A stretch of 64,000 bases of DNA from a bacterium (GTDB lineage: Bacteria > Elusimicrobiota > Elusimicrobia > Elusimicrobiales > UBA9959). Below the pieces are notes generated by a model. The model worked only from the letters and a program-made list of their open reading frames with translations. It searched no databases and was not told where the DNA came from. The translations under genes and the position numbers were made by a program. The stretch covers positions 24,063-88,062 of the forward strand of contig JAJZPL010000011.1 in assembly GCA_021811185.1 (NCBI GenBank). Reading direction: 5' to 3'. Positions 36,362-44,181 of this stretch are shown piece by piece (position 1 is the first letter of the stretch; each line of letters starts with the position of its first letter).

Positions 36362-37294
36362 ATGACGGGGAAAAAAGGCGCAAAAAAACTCAAGATCGTG
36401 CTGTTCACGGGCTACGCCTGCAACAACAACTGCGTCTTCTGCATAGACGCGGACAAGCGTGCGCTGCCGCAGAAGAGCACGGCCGAGCTGCTGCGCGAGA
36501 CCGTGCGCGCCAGGAACAGGGGCGCCTATATCCTGGAGATCATCGGCGGGGAGTCCACGATCCGCCCGGATTTCAACCGCGTGGTGGCGGCCGCCAAGAA
36601 ACTGGGCGTCCCGCAGGTCTCCTGCGCCACCAACGGGCGCGTGTTCGCCGATCCCGCCGCCGCAAAAAAAATAGTGGCCTCGGGGATAGACTCCATAATC
36701 TTTTCCGTGCACGGGCCCAACGCCCGCGTCCACGACGCGCTTACCCGCGCGCCGGGGAGTTTCGCGCAGCTCAAGCGCGGCCTGGAGAACCTGCGCGCGC
36801 TGGGGTTCACGCGGATAGGGGGTAATACCACCGTGGTGAAAAGGAACATGGCCGCCCTGCCGGCCCTGGCCCGCTTTTATCTAAAGCACGGGATAAACAA
36901 CGTGGAGTATATTTTCGTGGACCCCACCTACGGCGGGGCGAAGAATAATTTCGGGAAGCTGGTGCCGCGCATTTCCGAGGCGGCCCCGTATATGCGCGCC
37001 GCGCTGGCGCTCGGCCGCGCCGCGGGCATGGACCAGTGGAAAGCGCGCTACGTGCCGCTCTGCCACTTCGGGGACTGCCTGGGCCAGATCAGCGAGACCA
37101 ACGAGCGGAAACTTTTCCTGACCGAGCACTGGGCTCCGGATTTCAGGAATACCGACGCCATAGGCTCGCGCGCCGCAGTGAGCCGCCAAAAGACCGCGCG
37201 CTGCCGCGGCTGCAAACTGTACGGTGCCTGTGAAGGGATATGGGCGGAGTACCTGAAAGTTTACGGCGACCGCGAACTGAAGCGGATGAAATAA
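36362..37294 (+). CDS. radical SAM enzyme C
   Basis: A 310-residue radical SAM protein with CNNNCVFC, EIIGGESTIRPDF (Ser replaces Pro in the usual GGEP), ATNGRVF, VHGPNARVHDALTRAPGSF and a C-terminal CRGCKLYGACEG plus EYLKVYGDRELK. The GGES variant is visible directly. It starts one base after the A24-like gene stop and ends in a TAATG overlap with radical SAM D. It probably acts on a peptide or small molecule of this locus. Confidence 0.8.
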   Translation: MTGKKGAKKLKIVLFTGYACNNNCVFCIDADKRALPQKSTAELLRETVRARNRGAYILEIIGGESTIRPDFNRVVAAAKKLGVPQVSCATNGRVFADPAAAKKIVASGIDSIIFSVHGPNARVHDALTRAPGSFAQLKRGLENLRALGFTRIGGNTTVVKRNMAALPALARFYLKHGINNVEYIFVDPTYGGAKNNFGKLVPRISEAAPYMRAALALGRAAGMDQWKARYVPLCHFGDCLGQISETNERKLFLTEHWAPDFRNTDAIGSRAAVSRQKTARCRGCKLYGACEGIWAEYLKVYGDRELKRMK

Positions 37295-38487
37295 TGGAAA
37301 AGAACCCGAACGGCAAGTGCTACGAGCTGATCCTGAACTACAACTGCAACGCGCGCTGCCGTTTCTGCTCGCAGGGAGATTTCGACAAGACGCTGAACGC
37401 CCCGTTCGCCAAGATCGCCCGCAATATCTACGCCGCCCGCCGCGACGGGTACACCCGCCTCGGGCTGACCGGAGGAGAGCCGCTGATACGGCCGGATATC
37501 CTTAAGGTGATAGCGCTGGGCAAGTCGGTGGGCTTCCGTTTTATACGTGTGCAGACCAACGGCATCAAGCTGGCCGACCCCGCCTTCTGCGCCGCGCTGG
37601 CGAAGGCCGGACTTACCTTCTGCAAATTCTCCTTTACCACCGACAGTGCCAGGGACCACGACGCGCTGGTGGGCGTGCCCGGCGCGCTCGAGAAGGCCCT
37701 GGCGGGGCTCGAGAACCTGCGCCGCCTGAAGATCCGCGTAGGCACGAATATCCTGGTGAACAAACTGAATTACCGCCGCCTGCCGGAGATAATGAAATTC
37801 TACCTGGAGCGCGGCATAACAAATTTCGTGATAATTTACCCGGTGTACAACGGGGCCATGGCCGTGAACGCAGGGGAGATAGGCGTGAGCCTGCCCGAAT
37901 GCGCCCCGTACCTGCGAAAGGCCGCGGCGGTGCTGGAGGCCGCCGGCCTGCCCGGGGAGATCCTGTTCCTGAACACGCCGCCCTGCTTCCTGAAAGGCCG
38001 GGAGAAGCTGGCTATCGGCCTGGACCTGTTCAACACCGTGGTGACCGCCCCGGACGGCCGGCGGACCGACCTGGACGCCAACGCCAACGCGGCCAAGGTT
38101 AAGGGCCTGCCGTGCCGGCGGTGCGCGCTGAACAGGAACTGCCGCGGCGCGGACAGCTGCTACATAGAGCATTTCGGGTGGAAGGGATTCACGCCGGTGA
38201 AGAAGGGCGGCGCGGCGAAACCGGTGAAGAAGTCCGGACGCGTCTACTTGTCGGATAACGAGCGGTGCCTGGTGGAGATCCTGCGCCAGAGGCCCGAGGC
38301 CTCGACAAAAGAGGTGTTGGAACTTTCGAAGAAGATTGTGCTGTGCCGCGACTGTTCCGACGGGAACGCGGTGCTGGTTTCGGCCGCCAGGCTGACGGAA
38401 AAAGGCCTGGTAAAAAGCCGCCTCGTGAAAGGCGCGTACCGCTGGTCTTTCGCCAAACCCTACGCGGAAATAAAAAAACGGCTGTAG
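37294..38487 (+). CDS. radical SAM enzyme D with C-terminal winged-helix-like domain
   Basis: A 397-residue protein: radical SAM core (CNARCRFC, LTGGEPLIRPDI, QTNGIKL, TTDSARDHDALVG), a Cys cluster (CRRCALNRNCRG, YIEHFGWKGF) and a ~100-residue extra C-terminal domain. That domain looks like a winged helix (CLVEILRQRPEASTKEVLEL, LTEKGLVKSRLVKGAYRW) with an inserted LCRDC motif. The same architecture and motif appear in the 56759-57919 protein. Start 37294 is the ATG of the TAATG overlap. It ends convergent with the 38.5-kb operon. Confidence 0.82.
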   Translation: MEKNPNGKCYELILNYNCNARCRFCSQGDFDKTLNAPFAKIARNIYAARRDGYTRLGLTGGEPLIRPDILKVIALGKSVGFRFIRVQTNGIKLADPAFCAALAKAGLTFCKFSFTTDSARDHDALVGVPGALEKALAGLENLRRLKIRVGTNILVNKLNYRRLPEIMKFYLERGITNFVIIYPVYNGAMAVNAGEIGVSLPECAPYLRKAAAVLEAAGLPGEILFLNTPPCFLKGREKLAIGLDLFNTVVTAPDGRRTDLDANANAAKVKGLPCRRCALNRNCRGADSCYIEHFGWKGFTPVKKGGAAKPVKKSGRVYLSDNERCLVEILRQRPEASTKEVLELSKKIVLCRDCSDGNAVLVSAARLTEKGLVKSRLVKGAYRWSFAKPYAEIKKRL

Positions 38488-38494
38488 CCCCGCG

Positions 38495-40477
38495 TCAGCG
38501 CGGGCGAGCGTCCAGCGCCGCCAGGTAAACTAACCCCATCTCCAGGTAACGCTCTTCCCCGTTCTTCCCCGTAAATTCTTTCAGCGCGGCCTTCGCGCCC
38601 GGTCTGTCGCCGGCGGCCGCCTGCGCCAGGGCGGCGAGCAGGGCTGTTTCCTGCCCGGGGGCGGCGGTCCGCCGCAGGTCCCTTATGAGCGCCGCGCCTT
38701 CCTTTTCCTTCCCGCCCAGAACGAGACTGGCCGCCAGGTTCGCGCCGCAGCCGCCGCAGTCCGGGGCCAGGGCCAGGGCGCGACGGAATTTCTTTTCAGC
38801 TTCCCCGAACACGCCGTATTCCAGCGAGCCTAGGCCGTCCCTGTTCAGCAGCCAGGCCCTGTCGGCGGGGCCGTCGGCGTAATAGAACCCCAGCCGGACG
38901 GGGAGCTCCTTCCTGGTCTCGGAGCCGAAGATGGTGTAGAACCTGTGGCTGAAAGAGGCCTGCAGGAAAGCCTTGCCGCCCGGCGGGGCGTACGAGGGCG
39001 AGGCCGGCCGGTAGGACCAGCCGGGCAGGACGTCGGCGTCGGAGAAGACCTGGTAGACCGGCGGCAGGTACTTAAGGCAGCAGGAGGCGCCGCTTCCGCC
39101 CCGGCCTTCTTCCAGGGGGAAATATTTCCTGAGCAGGAAATAGCGCGTGTCCCGTACGGGGTAGATAAGGGCGCAATTCCCGGGCCAGTCTTCGGAGGCC
39201 TTCAGCAGCAGGGCCCATTCGCGGTCGTTGGTCCGCAGTTCCGTCTCCAGCGAGCGCGCCGCCCTGACGTTGGCCTGCAGGTAGAGGGCGCAGAAACCCG
39301 CCAGGACCGTCCACTTGGCCCAGGCCGCCGGGCGCGCCGCGAGCTTTTCCCAGACGGCGCTCCAAACCGCCGCGGCCAGGAAAACGAAAGGGATGAAGAA
39401 GTAGAGCTGGTGCCGCATGAAATGCAGCGGAAAAAGGTCCAGCGGTTTGAAGACGGCGGACACGTACAGCGCCCACGCCAGCAGGACGGCGCAGAACGCG
39501 GGCCGGCCGCGGCGCTTCGAAAGCCAGGCGGCGCGGCAGGTCAGCGCGAAGGCCGCCGCGGCAAGGTAAGGGGTCAGACCGGCGGCTCCCGGCAGCAACA
39601 GGCCCAGGTTGCGGTCCCCCAGCTGGTAGCGCAGGTGGGGCAGGACCTTCAGCGCTTCGCCCAAGGACGGGCCGTTGTAGGAGCCGCGCGCCAGCACCAG
39701 CAGGCCCCAGGCGGCGCTGAGGAAAAGCGCGAGGAGCAGCAAGGCCGCGGCCGCGGCTTTAGCGCCGGGCCGGGCGGCGAGTTCCCTGAGCGCGCCGCCG
39801 GACCGCAGCAGCGAGGAGGCCAGCAGCAGCGCGGGCAGGGCCGCCAGCTCGTAACGCCCGGTCCAGACCAGGAACAGCGCGGCCAGCGCCCAGGCCAGTC
39901 CTTTAAGGTCCCGGCGGTCAGTTTCGAATGAGATGGCGGCGTAAATGGCGGAGAGCAGGTAAAGAACGTTGGGGGCGGTGGTGGAAAAAGTGTTCCCGTT
40001 CAGCGCCGCCAGGAAATTAAAGGAGAACAGGGCTAAGCCCAGGAAGGCCGCCGAGAGGCCCAGCCCCAGCCGGAGCAGGCAGGCGAACAGCAGTACGGCC
40101 GAAAGTGCCATGCAGGCCCGGTTCTTCAGGAGCACGTTCCCGAGGGACCGGCCGGCGAGCGCCTCGTTCAGGGCGTCGGTGAGCAGGGGCGAGACTTCTT
40201 TGTCCCGAAGCAGTTCGGGCGCGTGTTCCGCTCCGAAAAAAACGGCGCTGAGGTATTTGAAATCATGCTCGTTGTCGTAGCCGCCGCGAGGGGAAACGCT
40301 TCCGGAAAAAACGAAGGCGCAGCCGAGCGCCGCGGCCAGCAGCAGCGCCGGGCCCGGGTTCTTTTTCCAGGCCCGGTCCCTGGCCTGGGCAAGCAGCTCG
40401 GCGGCGAGGAACCCGGCGTTTACCAGGAAAGCGGCGCAGACGAAAAAATAGAGGAGATAATAGGGAAAGTTCTTCAT
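38495..40477 (-). CDS. polytopic membrane protein with C-terminal TPR-like region
   Basis: A 660-residue protein with about ten transmembrane helices in residues 1-410, a large extracytoplasmic domain, and a C-terminal repeat region (GVFGEAEKKFRRALALAPDCGG and following helices) resembling tetratricopeptide repeats. The layout is like GT-C-fold lipid-linked sugar transferases. It is the last gene of an operon with a nucleotidyltransferase and a GT2 enzyme, overlapping the latter by 4 bp. A role in surface glycan or glycoprotein synthesis is inferred from context only. Confidence 0.65.
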   Translation of the reverse strand: MKNFPYYLLYFFVCAAFLVNAGFLAAELLAQARDRAWKKNPGPALLLAAALGCAFVFSGSVSPRGGYDNEHDFKYLSAVFFGAEHAPELLRDKEVSPLLTDALNEALAGRSLGNVLLKNRACMALSAVLLFACLLRLGLGLSAAFLGLALFSFNFLAALNGNTFSTTAPNVLYLLSAIYAAISFETDRRDLKGLAWALAALFLVWTGRYELAALPALLLASSLLRSGGALRELAARPGAKAAAAALLLLALFLSAAWGLLVLARGSYNGPSLGEALKVLPHLRYQLGDRNLGLLLPGAAGLTPYLAAAAFALTCRAAWLSKRRGRPAFCAVLLAWALYVSAVFKPLDLFPLHFMRHQLYFFIPFVFLAAAVWSAVWEKLAARPAAWAKWTVLAGFCALYLQANVRAARSLETELRTNDREWALLLKASEDWPGNCALIYPVRDTRYFLLRKYFPLEEGRGGSGASCCLKYLPPVYQVFSDADVLPGWSYRPASPSYAPPGGKAFLQASFSHRFYTIFGSETRKELPVRLGFYYADGPADRAWLLNRDGLGSLEYGVFGEAEKKFRRALALAPDCGGCGANLAASLVLGGKEKEGAALIRDLRRTAAPGQETALLAALAQAAAGDRPGAKAALKEFTGKNGEERYLEMGLVYLAALDARPR

Positions 40478-41199
40478 GCGCGGGTCCCGCGCGCCAGGGC
40501 CGCGCGGATCTTCAGGCTTGCGGCGATGGTGCGCGCGGCGAGGGCGAGCCTTGAGCCCAGGCCTTTGTTCCAGCTGGAAGCCCCGCGCTCCCTTGGGGCG
40601 TTCTCTACGCCGAATCTGATGACCCCGAACCCCGCCTTCAGGGCTGTGACCGAGGCGTAGAGGTCCAGCGAGAAATCCTGCGGCGGGGACGCCCAGGTCT
40701 CAAGCAGCGACCGGTGAAAGAGCGTGGGCTGGCCGTTGATGTCGCACAGGTTAGCGCCGAAAAGAAGGGACTCGAACAGCGCCATGGCGGCGGTAAAGAA
40801 CCTGTCGCCGAGCGGCCGCCCGCGGCGCAGGCCCTTGATCAAAAACCTATCGCCGCCGGTCCGCCCGGCCAGGGCCACGGCCTTTAAAGCGGCCGCGGGG
40901 GGGGATTGCAGGTCGCCGTGCGTCCAACCGACGTATTCCCCGGCCGCGGCGTCCAGGCCTTTCAGGATCCCGGCGCCGTAACCGCGGTTCGGCTCCGTTC
41001 TTACGCTCCTGGCGAAAGGGTACATGGGCAGCAGCAGGTCCAGCTCGGGCCTGGTGCCGTCGGTGGAGCCGTTGTCGACGATGATAAGCTCCAGGTCTTC
41101 GCCGTTCAGCGCGGCCTTGAAGGCCTCCAGGAGCGGCCGCAGGTTCCGCTCCTCGTTATAGCAGGGGACCACCAGGGAATATTTGGGGGCGCTGGTCAT
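40474..41199 (-). CDS. family 2 glycosyltransferase
   Basis: A 241-residue GT-A glycosyltransferase: VVPCYNEERNLRPLLEAF, IIVDNGSTDGT, and GEYVGWTHGDLQSPP supply the nucleotide-sugar and metal sites (a HGD in place of the classic DxD). It resembles dolichol-phosphate-mannose-synthase-like GT2 enzymes without a membrane tail. Start 41199 gives an ATGA overlap with the nucleotidyltransferase stop; the longer frame upstream is antisense-like read-through. Confidence 0.85.
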   Translation of the reverse strand: MTSAPKYSLVVPCYNEERNLRPLLEAFKAALNGEDLELIIVDNGSTDGTRPELDLLLPMYPFARSVRTEPNRGYGAGILKGLDAAAGEYVGWTHGDLQSPPAAALKAVALAGRTGGDRFLIKGLRRGRPLGDRFFTAAMALFESLLFGANLCDINGQPTLFHRSLLETWASPPQDFSLDLYASVTALKAGFGVIRFGVENAPRERGASSWNKGLGSRLALAARTIAASLKIRAALARGTRA

Positions 41200-41957
41200 T
41201 TTCCGGAGCTCCCGGAGGCGCGCGGGAACGCCGCCACTTCTTCCGGAGTGCCCAGCGGGATAAGTTTTTCCGCGGTGTCCAGCACGAAGGAGCGGCCCGC
41301 GGCTATGAGCCCGTTGTAGAGCGGCGCCACGTAGAACTCCCCGCGGGTGGTTTCGCCGCCACGCACCGCGGCCCCGGCGGCGCCGAAAAAATCCGCTGCC
41401 TTGTTGAAATGGTAGAAGCCCGTGAGGGCGTTGTCGGAGATCTGTACTTTCTCGGCCGTACCGGCCACCGCGCCCCCGGGGCCCAGCTTCGCGAAACTCC
41501 ACTTGGGGTCTGGGCCGGCAAGCTTGAAGGCGCCGATCACGCCGTCCTTGCGCGCCGCGGGGGCGGCCAGCGTGCCGGCCAGGGTCGGGGAAAAGAAACA
41601 GGTATCGATATTGTAGATCGCCAGCTGGGCTTGCGCCGGCACCAGGTCCTTGGCCGCCAGCGCGGTTTCGGCCTGGCCGCGGGTGGGGCCGTCCAGCAGC
41701 AGCAGTTCCCAGGCGGCGTTCGGCATTACGGGAGAAAGTTTCCGCGCTATGAACTCCCTCAGGCCGTAAGCGTCCTGGTGCTCCTTAAGGGCTATGAAAA
41801 ATATTTTGGCGGAAAGTTCCAGCGGCAGGGAGAGCACGGAGTGCTCGAAGAGCGTGCGTCCGCCCGCCTCCAGCATATATTTAGGGCGGGCGAAGCCGGC
41901 TTCGGTGAAGCGCCTGCTCAGGCCTGCCATGGTTATAGCGTAGTAGATGTCGCCCAT
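41196..41957 (-). CDS. sugar-nucleotidyltransferase-like protein
   Basis: A 253-residue NTP-transferase-fold protein: AITMAGLSRRFTEAGFARPKYMLEAGGRTLFEHSV matches the nucleotidyltransferase loop and PKxM motif, and YNIDTCF carries the metal Asp. The P-loop glycines are fewer than in typical GxGxR enzymes (MAGLSRRF), as in the capsule-type proteins that act on unusual sugars. It starts the operon with GT2 and the 660-residue membrane protein and diverges from the radical SAM gene at 42078. Confidence 0.75.
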   Translation of the reverse strand: MGDIYYAITMAGLSRRFTEAGFARPKYMLEAGGRTLFEHSVLSLPLELSAKIFFIALKEHQDAYGLREFIARKLSPVMPNAAWELLLLDGPTRGQAETALAAKDLVPAQAQLAIYNIDTCFFSPTLAGTLAAPAARKDGVIGAFKLAGPDPKWSFAKLGPGGAVAGTAEKVQISDNALTGFYHFNKAADFFGAAGAAVRGGETTRGEFYVAPLYNGLIAAGRSFVLDTAEKLIPLGTPEEVAAFPRASGSSGK

Positions 41958-42077
41958 TCGTTCTTGTTCAGCCGCCGCTCGCCCGCGTTAATAAGTATTA
42001 TAACCTAGATGCTGCGGACCGGCAACCCGCGGCCGGTTTTGATTTACCGCTCGTATAATCATATTATTGTTTAACCG

Positions 42078-42923
42078 ATGGCTTTGATACACCTGTTCCG
42101 CAAATGCAACCAGCGCTGCGTGTTCTGCTCCTATCCCGAGGAGGGCGGCGCGGAGGCCGGCGCCGCGCTGGGAAGCTGGCTGCGCGAGATCGCGGCCATG
42201 CCGCCGGGCCTGGTACAGCTTTCCGGCGGCGAGCCGCTGCTGGCCGGCGCGGACAACCTCTGCCTGCTGCTGGCCGCGGTGAAAAAGCTCGGGCGCAAGG
42301 CGGAGCTGCAGACCAACGCGCTGGCCGCGGCGGACCTGCCTCCCGCCGACCTGGCCAGGCTGGCGCGCGCGCTGAACGCGGCCGGCGGCTACTTCAATGT
42401 GAATTTTCCCGCCTCTACCCCCGCGCTGGACTATAAGATAACCAGGGCGCGCGGCGGCTTTAATAAAAGGCTGGCCGGAGTAAAAAAACTGGTCGAAGCC
42501 GGCGCCTGCGTGCGGCTAACCCACGTGGTAAGCTCGCTGAATTACCGGCAGCTGCCTGCCTTCGCCGCCTTCGCGGCTAAGAACCTGAAGGGAATTTCGT
42601 GGCTGCAGTTCAGCTATATAAAGGGCATAGGCCGTGCCGACGGCTCCCGCTTCCTGCCGGCCTACCGCCTGGTGGCACCTTACCTTAGGAAGGCTTTGGA
42701 CGTTTGCGCGGCGGCGGGCCTGCGCTGCGAAGTGGACCATATCCCGCCCTGCTTCCTCGGTGACTATGCGGCCCTGAACGTGGATATGGTAAAAATGAGG
42801 GACGGGCTGAAGGGGCCGCACCTCGAGGAAAAGAAGAAGGTGCCGGGTTGCCGCGGCTGCCGTTTCGCCAGGCTCTGCCCGGGGCCCAGGAAAGACTACA
42901 TAGCGGTGCATAAAACCTTATGA
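42078..42923 (+). CDS. radical SAM enzyme paired with SufS-like protein
   Basis: A 281-residue radical SAM protein beginning directly at its cluster motif (FRKCNQRCVFC, Cys within the first 20 residues), then LSGGEPLLAGAD, QTNALAAADL, NFPASTPALDYKITRARGGF and a C-terminal CRGCRFARLCPGPRKDY cluster. It is similar in layout to radical SAM A and B of locus 1. Its stop overlaps the start of the aminotransferase-fold gene by 4 bp, so the two act together. Confidence 0.82.
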   Translation: MALIHLFRKCNQRCVFCSYPEEGGAEAGAALGSWLREIAAMPPGLVQLSGGEPLLAGADNLCLLLAAVKKLGRKAELQTNALAAADLPPADLARLARALNAAGGYFNVNFPASTPALDYKITRARGGFNKRLAGVKKLVEAGACVRLTHVVSSLNYRQLPAFAAFAAKNLKGISWLQFSYIKGIGRADGSRFLPAYRLVAPYLRKALDVCAAAGLRCEVDHIPPCFLGDYAALNVDMVKMRDGLKGPHLEEKKKVPGCRGCRFARLCPGPRKDYIAVHKTL

Positions 42924-44176
42924 ACCAGAAAATCGCGGCCTTCAGGAAAGAATTCCCCACGCTGGAAGAAAAGTTCGACGGGCGAAAGCTCGTGTACCTG
43001 GACAGCGCCTGCACCGTGCTCAAGATGAAGTGCGCCGCGCAGGCGCAGAGCCGGCACATGCTGCTCCTGGGCGGCTGCGGCGGCAAGCGGTCCATGCACT
43101 CGCTGGCCGCGGCCATGGAAGAGGATTTTTACGCCGCGCGCTCCCGCGTGGCCGCCTTCATGGGCGCGCCCTCGCCCGAGGAAGTTATCTTCACGGCCGG
43201 CGTGACCGACGCCGCCAACCTGCTGGCCAACTCCTTCCCCTTCACGCCCGGGCGAAACGAGGTGGTGCTGTCCCCGCTGGAGCATAACGCGGTGTTCCTG
43301 CCCTTCGAGCGCCTGGCCGCGGCCGGCCGGATAAAGCTGCGCGTGGCGCCGCTGAAAGATTTCAAGATAGACATGGCCGGGCTGGGGAAACTTATCGGCC
43401 CCCGCACCGCGCTGGTCTGCGTTACGCACGCCTCCAACATCTTCGGCGGCTGCGAGGACGCGGCGGCGGCGGCCGAGCTGGCGCACCAGGCCGGGGCCTT
43501 CCTCTTTGTGGACGACGCGCAGTACGCGCCCACGCACGGCGGGGGCGGGGCGCGGTTCGGCGCCGACGCCAGCGCTTTCTCCGGCCACAAGATCGGCGCG
43601 CCTTTCTTTACCGGCGGCCTGTTCGTGAAGCACGGCCTGCTGGAAAAGCTCAGGCCTTGGCGCGTGGGCGGCGGCACGGTGGAGAGCGTGGCCGTTTCCG
43701 GCGGGCGCTACAGCGCCACGTACCTGGGCGGCCGCCAGGGCTTCGAAGCCGGCGTGCAGAACTATTCGGGCGCGGCCGGCCTTGCCGCGGCCATCGGCCG
43801 GCTGGACCGGGCGGGCTTCGACAACATACGGGACCACGTTTCCGGGCTGGTGGCCGACGCGCTTGAGAAGCTGGAGGCCGTCAAGGAAGTCAGGGTGCTG
43901 GGCCGCCGGGAGGACCTGGTGGACGGTTCGCTCATCTCTATCGCCCCTCTGAAGAAGGGCTTCTCGGTGCCGGACTTCAACCTGTTCCTGGGGCAGCAGA
44001 TAAAAGGCCGCCTGATCGCCGTGCGCACCGGGCGCCACTGCGCGGACCTGGCCTGCCTGGCCTCGGGCTACAAGGAAACCATCCGCATCTCTTTCTTCGC
44101 CTACAACACCACCGAGGACACGGATATTTTCGTGGCCGCGCTCAAAAAATACCTGGCGCTGCTGAACGGGCGCTGA
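42920..44176 (+). CDS. SufS-like class V aminotransferase (cysteine desulfurase family)
   Basis: A 418-residue PLP enzyme. The PLP lysine lies in FSGHKIGAP, the Asp/His pair in LFVDDAQYAPTH, and an active-site cysteine in RTGRHCADLA matches the SufS RxGHHCA motif. Such enzymes release sulfur from cysteine as a persulfide. It is translationally coupled to a radical SAM gene, with no sufBCD or iscU nearby, so a dedicated role in sulfur supply or in modifying a product is more likely than general cluster assembly. Cys/Sec lyase-like or isopenicillin-epimerase-like activity remains possible. Confidence 0.85.
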   Translation: MNQKIAAFRKEFPTLEEKFDGRKLVYLDSACTVLKMKCAAQAQSRHMLLLGGCGGKRSMHSLAAAMEEDFYAARSRVAAFMGAPSPEEVIFTAGVTDAANLLANSFPFTPGRNEVVLSPLEHNAVFLPFERLAAAGRIKLRVAPLKDFKIDMAGLGKLIGPRTALVCVTHASNIFGGCEDAAAAAELAHQAGAFLFVDDAQYAPTHGGGGARFGADASAFSGHKIGAPFFTGGLFVKHGLLEKLRPWRVGGGTVESVAVSGGRYSATYLGGRQGFEAGVQNYSGAAGLAAAIGRLDRAGFDNIRDHVSGLVADALEKLEAVKEVRVLGRREDLVDGSLISIAPLKKGFSVPDFNLFLGQQIKGRLIAVRTGRHCADLACLASGYKETIRISFFAYNTTEDTDIFVAALKKYLALLNGR

Positions 44177-44181
44177 CCGGC

